From NCBI RefSeq assembly GCF_030681155.1, contig NZ_JAUXXE010000030.1, forward strand, positions 1 through 64,000: a stretch of DNA of 64,000 nucleotides, written 5' to 3'. Source of the DNA: Phenylobacterium sp. (lineage in GTDB: Bacteria; Pseudomonadota; Alphaproteobacteria; Caulobacterales; Caulobacteraceae). Below the pieces are notes generated by a model. That model had not been told where the DNA came from. It did not search any database and saw only the letters and a list, made by a program, of their open reading frames with translations. This document shows positions 56,681 to 64,000 of this stretch, one piece after another; position 1 is the stretch's first letter, and each line of letters starts with the position of its first letter. A program made the translations under genes and the position numbers.

Positions 56681-56766
56681 GAAGACCGCCCGTGTTTACG
56701 GAAATTCCCTACCGCAGATTGCGGCATAAGGGCTGACGAGAGGTTAAGCCCCACCGCCCCGACATC

Positions 56767-56804
56767 AAAAAGGGCCCCGAGCCGCGCGGCCCAGGACCCT
56801 TTTA
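56767..56804 (-). terminator. Terminator-like hairpin between flagellin gene 2 and flaEY-like gene
   Basis: Minus strand AAAAGGGTCC...GGGCCCTTTTTG; arms flank a GC-rich loop; U tract on both strands. Confidence 0.65.
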
Positions 56805-56822
56805 TCGCCCCGCTAAACTTGA

Positions 56823-57659
56823 TTAGCCGCCGCGGAAGAGCTGCAGGATCACCTGAGGCTGGGAGTTCGCGATCGAGAGCGCCTGGGCCCCGAGCTGCTG
56901 CTGAACCTGAAGGGCCTGCAGACGCGCGCTTTCCTTGGCGATATCGGCGTCCACCAGATTGCCGATCCCCGTTTCCAGAACGTCCTGCAGCTTGGTCACG
57001 AAGGTGACGTGCTTCTCGATTTGCTTGGACTCGGCGCCCATCTCGGCCAGCGCCGAGGTCACATTCGTGATGGCCGAGTTGAGCGAGGCTAGCACCGCCT
57101 TGTTCGCCGTGGTCGTCCCGGTCAGAACCGTGCCGGCCAGATCGATGACCGAGCCGCTGATGGTGAAGTCTTGAGGCGTCAGGCCGATGAAGCTGTCGCC
57201 GTCCGAGTTCGCCAGGAAGTTGAGCTGCGCCGTCAGGGTGCCGTTCAAGACCGAAACGCCGTCGAACTCCGCGGATGAGGAGAACTGGCTGATCGCCTGC
57301 AACAGGGTCTGATATTCGTCGTCGAAGGCCTTGCGCGAGGTCGGCGTCGCCGAGTCCTCGGTCGCAGCGACGACTTTTTCACGCATCTGGATCAGGATAT
57401 CGCTGATCTGCTCGCCGGCGGTCATGGCCACGTCGGTGATCGAGGTCGCCCGATCCAGGCTCATCTTCACGGCGCTGAGCGAGGAAAAGTCCGCCCGCTG
57501 CTTCTGGGCGATGGCGTAGACGGCCGCGTTGTCCTTGGCGTTCGCCACCCGCAGGCCAGTATTAATTCTGCTCTGAACCTGCTCGAGCTTCTCGTTCGTC
57601 GTCGTCAGGTTTTGGAGCGCAATCAGCGCCGATTTATTCGTGTTGACGCTCATCGGCAT
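56823..57659 (-). CDS. Flagellin
   Basis: MSVNTNKSALIALQNLTTTNEKLEQVQSRINTGLRVANAKDNAAVYAIAQ and C-terminal DADIAKESARLQALQVQQQLGAQALSIANSQPQVILQLFRGG. Confidence 0.96.
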   Translation of the reverse strand: MPMSVNTNKSALIALQNLTTTNEKLEQVQSRINTGLRVANAKDNAAVYAIAQKQRADFSSLSAVKMSLDRATSITDVAMTAGEQISDILIQMREKVVAATEDSATPTSRKAFDDEYQTLLQAISQFSSSAEFDGVSVLNGTLTAQLNFLANSDGDSFIGLTPQDFTISGSVIDLAGTVLTGTTTANKAVLASLNSAITNVTSALAEMGAESKQIEKHVTFVTKLQDVLETGIGNLVDADIAKESARLQALQVQQQLGAQALSIANSQPQVILQLFRGG

Positions 57660-57844
57660 GGCGCTGATCTCCTTCAGAGAACCCATGGTTGACGCGCGAC
57701 TCGCGCGCCGGAAACATGGTTAACGCTAGGGAGAACGTGGTTGCCGAAAAGTTAATGGCGCAAGCCGAAACTCGCAAAGCCAATCACAGCAAGGATTTCA
57801 GCAGGGCCGCCAGAGACGCGGGCGGCCGAGAATCAGTCAGGACG

Positions 57845-58135
57845 TTAAGCCTTGGTGGCGATCAGCGCGCCCGCCTTATAGGCCTCGCCGTCCGCGAGCC
57901 GCAGGATATCCTCGCGCGGCAACTGCAAGATCACCTCGCCGGTCCGCCGGTCGATGGTCTTGTAGATAAACAGCCCCGCCTGCCCGCTCTCCTCAATTAC
58001 GAGGCGCAGGTCGCCCTGCTCGGCCGATGACGGCTCGCGAGCCGGAGGCCCGTCCCGCCCCTGCAGGGCCAACTTCGATGCTTGCGCCGCTTCCAGATCT
58101 GGCAAGGCGGCGACGCCTGAAAGCTTGTTTTCCAT
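57845..58135 (-). CDS. FlaG family protein
   Basis: LRLVIEESGQAGLFIYKTIDRRTGEVILQLPREDILRLADGEAYKAGALIATKA; start MENKLSGVAALP. Confidence 0.85.
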   Translation of the reverse strand: MENKLSGVAALPDLEAAQASKLALQGRDGPPAREPSSAEQGDLRLVIEESGQAGLFIYKTIDRRTGEVILQLPREDILRLADGEAYKAGALIATKA

Positions 58136-58177
58136 GGTCCCTCTCGCCCGCTCGGATGGCCCCATTTGCGCTTAGGC

Positions 58178-58201
58178 GGCGGGAAGGTTTCCCTTCCCGC
58201 C
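58178..58201 (-). repeat. Hairpin GGCGGGAAG-gtttcc-CTTCCCGCC between flagellin 1 and flaG
   Basis: Perfect 9-bp arms 37 nt past the flagellin stop; no clear U tract. Confidence 0.6.
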
Positions 58202-58237
58202 TCCGTCGCTAAGCGCGCGAGCGCGCCCTGGATGGTC

Positions 58238-59071
58238 TTAGCGGAACAGTCCGAGCAGGATGCCCGAGGACTGGTTGGCGATCGACAGGGCCTGGACGCC
58301 AAGCTGTTGCTTGGTTTGCAGGGCCTGCAGCTTCGCGCTTTCCTTGGCGAGGTCGGCGTCCACCAGGTTGCCGACACCAGCGTCCAGGGTGTCCTGGAGC
58401 TTCATGACGTTGGTCAGGTGGGTGTCCAGCGCCTTGGCGCCGGTGCCGAGCTTCGACAGCTGCGACGAGACGTTCTGGATCGCCGTTTCCAGCTTCGTCA
58501 CATCGCCGGCCGAAACCGTGCCGGTCAGTCCGCTCAAGGTCGCGGCGATGGCCGTGTTGGTCTTCGACAGGTTCGCGTGAGCGATGTCGATGGTGGCTGA
58601 GGCGTCGGCATTGGCGATGGCCTTGATGCTGGCGCTGTTGACCGTGGTCGACGAGATCAGGTTCACACCGTCGAAGGTCGCGTTGTTGGCGATGGTGTCG
58701 ATCTGGTTGCGCAGGGCGACATACTCATCGCTGAGCGCTTCTTTGGAGGCGGTGGTTAGGCCAGCTTCCGTCGCCGCCAGCACTTTTTCCTTCATCTGAA
58801 CCAGGATGTCGGAGATGGCGCCGCCAGCGGCCATGGCCACATCGGCGACCGACTGGCCGCGTTGCAGCGACGAGACGACGGCGTTGAGGGAGGTCGATTC
58901 AGCGCGTTGGTTCTGGGCGATGGCCCAGATGGCGCCGTTGTCCTTGGCGTTCGCGATCTTGAGGCCGGTGTTGACCCGGCCTTGGGTCACGCCCAGGTCC
59001 TTGTTGGTGGCGTTCAGGTTTTGCAGCGCAATCATGGCGCCAGCGTTCGTGTTGACGGAATTCATCGCCAT
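58238..59071 (-). CDS. Flagellin
   Basis: MNSVNTNAGAMIALQNLNATNKDLGVTQGRVNTGLKIANAKDNGAIWAIAQ and VDADLAKESAKLQALQTKQQLGVQALSIANQSSGILLGLFR. Confidence 0.97.
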   Translation of the reverse strand: MAMNSVNTNAGAMIALQNLNATNKDLGVTQGRVNTGLKIANAKDNGAIWAIAQNQRAESTSLNAVVSSLQRGQSVADVAMAAGGAISDILVQMKEKVLAATEAGLTTASKEALSDEYVALRNQIDTIANNATFDGVNLISSTTVNSASIKAIANADASATIDIAHANLSKTNTAIAATLSGLTGTVSAGDVTKLETAIQNVSSQLSKLGTGAKALDTHLTNVMKLQDTLDAGVGNLVDADLAKESAKLQALQTKQQLGVQALSIANQSSGILLGLFR

Positions 59072-59143
59072 ATCACTAGATCCTTTTCTCAGGGACCGAC
59101 GTCATTTTGACTGCCGGAGGCGTTTTGCCTGAGAAGGTCCTGA

Positions 59144-59158
59144 GCAAGCGGCGGGCCA
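59144..59158 (-). promoter_or_regulatory. Sigma-54 promoter of flagellin gene 1
   Basis: Minus strand TGGCCC-GCCGC-TTGC, matching the TGGCCC-N5-TTGC core; ~75-85 bp upstream of the start codon. Confidence 0.82.
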
Positions 59159-59239
59159 GTTGGGGCCGCGAGCCTCCCATCCTTGATAACCATAAGGTTT
59201 TCGATCTCCGAGCCCTTCGGCGCGCTCGATGCGCGAGGT

Positions 59240-59314
59240 CGGCAGATTTTGCGTATGGTAAATTTCTGCCGATCGACCCGGCAGAAATTGCTCGGTGCGG
59301 CCGGCAGCTTTTGC
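59240..59314. promoter_or_regulatory. Cluster of FlbD/ftr-like enhancer elements
   Basis: CGGCAGATTTTGC (59240-59252), CGGCAGAAATTGC (59279-59291), CGGCAGCTTTTGC (59302-59314), plus inverted CGGCAGAAATT (59261-59271). Confidence 0.65.
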
Positions 59315-59458
59315 CATTCATGGTGGGGCGCCGGCGCTTCGGGCGACCTGAAGAGCAATGATGGGCGTTTAGCTTTTCTAAGGGCAAGAAAAGCTCAAAC
59401 CGCTGGCGTGCCCGACACGACGCGACCATGCTCCGGCCAAATCGTGCAGGAGTATTTC

Positions 59459-60796
59459 ATGGCGCAGGCGCGCAAGCGGGGCGGCCTATTGGGTTCCTTC
59501 GGGTTCCAGGTGCTGGCGGCCATGGTGCTCGGCCTGGGCCTGGGGCTGTTGGCGCGGAATCTGGGCGCCGAGCAGGGGCAGGCAGGTCATTGCCTATCGG
59601 AAGTTCTCCGCCTAGCGGGTTCGACCTTCATCCAACTCCTGCGCGTCCTGGTTCCGCCGCTGGTATTCACGGCCATTGTGGCGAGCATCGCCAACCTGCG
59701 GGAACTCCAGAACGCCGCCGCCCTGGTGTGGCGCACGCTCTTCTGGTTCGCCGTCACGGCGCTGATCGCGGTGAGCATCGGCATCACGCTCGGGCTGGTG
59801 TTGCAGCCGGGCGTGAACACAACTGTCGCAGCCGCCGCCGCCAGCACGCCCAGCACCAGCGGCTCTTGGCTCGACTTCCTGACCGGGCTCATCCCCTCCA
59901 ACATGCTGGGCATCGCCGCATCGACCACATTGAAGGATGGCGTGCCGACGACCTCGCTGTCGTTCAACGTCCTGCAGATCGTGGTGATCTCACTGATCAC
60001 CGGCATCGCGGCGCTGAAGTCCGGCGCGGCGGCCGAGCCGTTCCTGGCCTTCAACGCCTCGGCCTTGGCCATTGTGCGCAAGATCCTCTGGTGGGTGATC
60101 CGGCTGACCCCGATCGGCACCATCGGCTTGTTCGGCAATGCCGTCGCTCACTATGGCTGGGACGCGTTGGCGCAGCTGGGGGCGTTTGCGATCGCCGTCT
60201 ATCTGGGCCTGGGGCTCGTCATGCTGGTCGTCTATCCCAGCCTGCTGCTCTTGAACGGGCTCAATCCGATCCGTTTCTTCGCCGGCGCCTGGCCCGCTAT
60301 CCAGTTGGGCTTCGTGTCCCGCTCGTCCATCGGCACCCTGCCGGTCACGCAGACGGTGACAGAAAATGCGTTGGGCGTTCCCAAGGCCTATGCAGCCTTC
60401 GCCGTCCCGCTGGGCGCGACCACCAAGATGGACGGATGTGCGGCGGTCTATCCGGCGGTCGCGGCGATCTTCGTCGCGCAGTTCTATGGGGTGTCGCTGC
60501 AATTCACCGACTACCTGCTGATCGTGTTCGTCTCGGTCATCGGATCGGCGGCGACTGCGGGCCTGACGGGCGCGGTGGTGATGCTGACCCTCACGCTTTC
60601 CACCTTGGGCCTTCCACTCGAAGGGGTCGGCCTATTGCTGGCGATTGACCCGATTCTCGATATGGGCCGGACAGCCACCAACGTCGCCGGCCAGGCGCTG
60701 ATCCCTACGCTGGTCGCCAAACGACAGGGTATTCTCGACCAAGCTGTGTACGATTCAGCTTCCGGTGATCTGGAAGCGGCGAGCCCGACAGCGTGA
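59459..60796 (+). CDS. Dicarboxylate/amino acid:cation symporter (DAACS family)
   Basis: PLVFTAIVASIANLRE, RSSIGTLPVTQTVTENALGVPKAYAAFAVPLGATTKMDGCA, DPILDMGRTATNVAGQAL. Confidence 0.93.
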   Translation: MAQARKRGGLLGSFGFQVLAAMVLGLGLGLLARNLGAEQGQAGHCLSEVLRLAGSTFIQLLRVLVPPLVFTAIVASIANLRELQNAAALVWRTLFWFAVTALIAVSIGITLGLVLQPGVNTTVAAAAASTPSTSGSWLDFLTGLIPSNMLGIAASTTLKDGVPTTSLSFNVLQIVVISLITGIAALKSGAAAEPFLAFNASALAIVRKILWWVIRLTPIGTIGLFGNAVAHYGWDALAQLGAFAIAVYLGLGLVMLVVYPSLLLLNGLNPIRFFAGAWPAIQLGFVSRSSIGTLPVTQTVTENALGVPKAYAAFAVPLGATTKMDGCAAVYPAVAAIFVAQFYGVSLQFTDYLLIVFVSVIGSAATAGLTGAVVMLTLTLSTLGLPLEGVGLLLAIDPILDMGRTATNVAGQALIPTLVAKRQGILDQAVYDSASGDLEAASPTA

Positions 60797-60836
60797 GTGT
60801 TAGGCGCCTGTCCAGGGCCGCCCGGCCGGCCTAGGA

Positions 60837-62246
60837 TTGGGCGCGTGCGGGGGAGTGCCTATGGCGGACGAAGGGCGGGGGCGTCGCTGGCCTGACGGCG
60901 GGCGAAGCGGCGAGGCTCTATTGAAGGCGATGTTGGACGCGGCTGAGGTCGTGGCCGGCGTCGTCGAGCTGTTGGATGACGACTACCGCATCGTTGTCGC
61001 CAACCGCAGCGCCTCGGATCTCTATTCCCTGCCGGTTGGCGGATTGGATGGTTTGACCGGTCGCCAGCAAGGCCTGACCGAACCCCAGGTGGCGGCGCGC
61101 CTGGCGACACTGAATGCGGTATGGGCGGCGCAGGAAAGCCGATCGGGCGAGTACTCCTTTCGGTTTCCGACAGGCCGCGAGGGCTGGTTTTTCGGCACCT
61201 ATTCGCCACTGCCGGGTCCCACGCCCCTGGTCGCCTTCGTCATCTTGGACATCACGGCGCGCCGCGAAGCGCAGCTTCAGGTCGAGCACCAAGGGGCGAG
61301 GTTGGCCTTGGCCCTCAACGTCACAGGCCTGGGACTGTGGGATTTTGATTTCATGGCCGACCGGGTCGATTGGGATGCGCGCACCCGGCAGCTGTTCGGC
61401 CTGCGAGGCGATGGGCCGATCGACTTCGCGACCTATGCAGCGGCAGTTCACCCCGAGGATTTCCCCGCGGTGGAGGCGGCGTTCCGCGGGGCGGTGGCTG
61501 GCGAGAATGACGGCTCCTACGTCGTGCAGCATCGCACCACAGCGATGGGACGCGATGGTTCGGCCGTCTGGATCCGAGGTGCGGCGCAGGTGATGCGCGA
61601 CGCCTCAGGACAGCCGACGCATGTGATCGGAACAGCCCAGGACATCTCGGCCCAGGTCGCCGCGCGTGAACGGCAAGAGCTGTTGCTTGCCGAATTGAAC
61701 CATCGCGTGAAGAACAATATGGCGGCGGTGCAAGCGATCGCGGCCCAAACCATGCGCGGCTCTGCCGACAATCCGGCCGTTTTCCGCGCGGCGTTCGACA
61801 GTCGCATCCAATCGATGGCGCGTGGGCATGACTTGCTGACCCGTAACGCGTGGGAAGCCGCGGACCTTCACGAGGTTATTGAAGCGGCGCTGTCGCCATT
61901 CGCTCAGGACCTGTTCGACATCAGCGGCTCGGAGGAGCCCGCGCCGCTGAACCCCGAGATGGCCGTCAATCTGGTGATGGTGCTGAACGAATTGGCGACC
62001 AACGCGGCGAAATACGGCGCGCTGGCGGGCGCTGGTCGGGTCTCCATCGTTTGGAGCGTGGCGAACAATCTGATGACGTTGGAGTGGCGTGAGCGCGGCG
62101 GGCCGCCGGTAGCGCCGCCGACGCGGTCGGGCTTTGGCGCCCGGCTGACGGTTGCGGCCTTGCAGGCCTATGGGGGAACGGTGGAACTGACCTTTCCCCC
62201 TGAAGGCGTCGAGTGCCGAATGCGGGCGCCGCTGACGGGCGCCTAG
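60837..62246 (+). CDS. PAS-containing HWE-family sensor histidine kinase
   Basis: LLAELNHRVKNNMAAVQAIAAQTMRG, N-box NLVMVLNELATNAAKYGAL, MTLEWRERGGPPV (W-x-E); PAS and PAC segments upstream. Confidence 0.9.
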   Translation: MGACGGVPMADEGRGRRWPDGGRSGEALLKAMLDAAEVVAGVVELLDDDYRIVVANRSASDLYSLPVGGLDGLTGRQQGLTEPQVAARLATLNAVWAAQESRSGEYSFRFPTGREGWFFGTYSPLPGPTPLVAFVILDITARREAQLQVEHQGARLALALNVTGLGLWDFDFMADRVDWDARTRQLFGLRGDGPIDFATYAAAVHPEDFPAVEAAFRGAVAGENDGSYVVQHRTTAMGRDGSAVWIRGAAQVMRDASGQPTHVIGTAQDISAQVAARERQELLLAELNHRVKNNMAAVQAIAAQTMRGSADNPAVFRAAFDSRIQSMARGHDLLTRNAWEAADLHEVIEAALSPFAQDLFDISGSEEPAPLNPEMAVNLVMVLNELATNAAKYGALAGAGRVSIVWSVANNLMTLEWRERGGPPVAPPTRSGFGARLTVAALQAYGGTVELTFPPEGVECRMRAPLTGA

Positions 62247-62668
62247 CCTTCCAACTTGGCGTCGAGGGTGATCTCAGCATTGAGCAGGCGAGAGACCGGG
62301 CAACTCTTCTCAGCCGTTCGCGCTAGCTCCTCGAACTTGGCCTGATCGAGCCCGGGAACCTTGGCGCGAAGCGTGAGGGCCGAGCGGTCGATCTTGAACC
62401 CCTCGCCATCGGGGACGAGGGAGACCGCCGCCTCTGTGCTGAGCTCTTCAGCCTCGGCGCCGGCGCGCTGGATCAGGAAGGCCAGCTGCATCGTGAAGCA
62501 GCCTGCATGAGCGGCGGCGATCAGTTCCTCCGGGTTGGTCCCAGGTTCGCTCTCGAAGCGCGTCTTGAACGAGTATGGCGTTGTCGACAGGACGCCGGAG
62601 TCGGTGGTCAGGTCGCCGTTTCCGTCCTTGCCGGTCCCGCGCCAGACTGCGCGTGCTTTGCGGATCAT
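62243..62668 (-). CDS. OsmC/Ohr family protein
   Basis: MIRKARAVWRGTGKDGNGDLTTDSGVLSTTPYSFKTRF...NPEELIAAAHAGCFTMQLAFLI. Confidence 0.93.
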   Translation of the reverse strand: MIRKARAVWRGTGKDGNGDLTTDSGVLSTTPYSFKTRFESEPGTNPEELIAAAHAGCFTMQLAFLIQRAGAEAEELSTEAAVSLVPDGEGFKIDRSALTLRAKVPGLDQAKFEELARTAEKSCPVSRLLNAEITLDAKLEG

Positions 62669-62734
62669 TCTCGCCTCCCTTGAGCAGGGCCTGCCTGGCC
62701 CAGGCCTACTCAACGTCGGCGAAGCGCAAATGGC

Positions 62735-64000
62735 TCACGCAATCGACTTGCGGCCGTTCATTTCGTCGCCGGCGTCCTTTGGCAGGCGGACGAAGAAGAA
62801 CAAGGACAGGAAAGTGATCATGCCGATCACCACGAACACCGGCCCGATGGACGCCGCGCTGAGCTGGGTGTCGCCACGAGCCAGCATGAAGAAGTGCATG
62901 AGCGCGGCGGCGATCCCGATTCCGATGGATTGGACAAGTTGCTGCATCATCGCCGCCGTCGTCGATGCGCGGCTCATCTGGTGCTGCTCGACGTCGGCAT
63001 AGGCCATGCCGTTCAGGCTGGTGAATTGGAGCGATCGGAAGAATCCGCCCACCGCCAGGATCGCCATGATGATCCAATGCGGGGTGGTGGGCTGGAACAG
63101 CCCGTAGGTCATGAAGCTGATCCCGACGATGACGGCGTTGACCGTAAGAACCGTTCGGAAGCCGAAGCGCCGCAGGATCGGCGGCGCGGTCGTCTTCATC
63201 ACCAAGGCCCCGGCTGCGGATATGAAGGTCATCAGGCCGGCCTGGAAGGGCGAGAGGCCAAAGCCGATTTGCAGCAGCATCGCCAACATGAAGGGCGTGG
63301 CGCCCATTGCGATCCGCATGAAGGAGCCGCCGATGACTGAGGCCGTGAAGGTCTGGATCCTGAAGACGCTGAGGTCGAGGATCGCGTGCGGATTTCCGCG
63401 CGCGTGGCGCCAGTAGATGGTCAGCGCCGTCGCGCCGCCCAGGAAGAGGGCGGCCACGACGCCGTTGGGCAGGGCGCCTCGTCCCAGATTCTCGAAGCCG
63501 AAGATCAGGCCAGCCAAGCCTACGCCGGTGAGGACGATGCCGATCCAGTCGATAGGCGAGACTTCCTGCTCCTTCACGTTGGGGACGAACCGGGCCACCA
63601 GGAACACCCCGACGATGGCGATCGGAATGTTGAGGAAGAAAATCCATCGCCAGTCGGCGAAGGTGACGATGGCGCCGCCAACGACCGGGCCGATCACTGG
63701 ACCAAGCAGGGCGGGCATGGTCATGACCGACATGGCGCCCACAAGTTCGCTCTTGGGCGTTGTCCGTAGCAGCACCAGCCGTCCCACCGGCCCCATCATG
63801 GCCCCGGCCATGCCCTGGAATATCCGGGCGATAACCAGCTGCGTCAGATTCTCAGCGAAACCACAGGCGGCCGATGAGGCGGCGAACAGCACCATGGCGG
63901 CGATGAAAATCCGCTTGGCTCCAAACTTGTCGGCGACCCAACCGCTGATTGGCAGGAACACCGCCGAGGCGAGCAGGAACATGGTGATAGCCAGGTTCAG
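62735..64000 (-). CDS. MFS drug transporter (DHA2/EmrB-like), N-terminus beyond the window
   Basis: VFLPISGWVADKFGAKRIF, GAMMGPVGRLVLLRTTPKSELVGAMSVMTMPALLGPVIGPVVGGAIVTFADWRWIFFLNIPIAIVG. Confidence 0.92.
   Translation of the reverse strand: MNLAITMFLLASAVFLPISGWVADKFGAKRIFIAAMVLFAASSAACGFAENLTQLVIARIFQGMAGAMMGPVGRLVLLRTTPKSELVGAMSVMTMPALLGPVIGPVVGGAIVTFADWRWIFFLNIPIAIVGVFLVARFVPNVKEQEVSPIDWIGIVLTGVGLAGLIFGFENLGRGALPNGVVAALFLGGATALTIYWRHARGNPHAILDLSVFRIQTFTASVIGGSFMRIAMGATPFMLAMLLQIGFGLSPFQAGLMTFISAAGALVMKTTAPPILRRFGFRTVLTVNAVIVGISFMTYGLFQPTTPHWIIMAILAVGGFFRSLQFTSLNGMAYADVEQHQMSRASTTAAMMQQLVQSIGIGIAAALMHFFMLARGDTQLSAASIGPVFVVIGMITFLSLFFFVRLPKDAGDEMNGRKSIA

Noticed and set aside
57997-58377. 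126-aa minus-strand ORF bridging flagellin 1 and flaG, looks like shifted flagellin C-terminus
   Set aside because: It is only the +1 frame of intact flagellin and flaG genes

Overview
This is a GC-rich, gene-dense chromosomal window. Gene content (divergent ScfR/pccB, flagellin-FlaG-FlaEY locus, guaB/guaA operon, TamA/TamB, HspQ, HWE kinase) fits an alphaproteobacterium of the Caulobacteraceae type. I see about 50 protein-coding genes, one tRNA-Lys(TTT), several hairpins or terminators, and no CRISPR array, rRNA, transposase or prophage. Most of it is core genome. The items most worth a second look are: (1) a flagellin promoter with a near-perfect sigma54 site (TGGCCC-N5-TTGC) and a cluster of FlbD/ftr-like CGGCAG-NNN-TTGC repeats upstream; (2) an uncharacterised circularly permuted ATP-grasp / alpha-E / transglutaminase operon; (3) a family of small 'CW...C' envelope proteins at two distant sites; (4) a DUF2853-OmpA fusion; (5) a tandem pair of membrane-anchored EEP-family proteins; (6) a conserved small gene split by a 1-nt frameshift; (7) a 34-bp perfect palindrome after the pirin gene and other unusual inverted repeats; (8) a ScfR/PccR-type regulator divergent from pccB with candidate operators. 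I found no clearly new defence or mobile system. All family assignments come from reading the translations; no searches were run.
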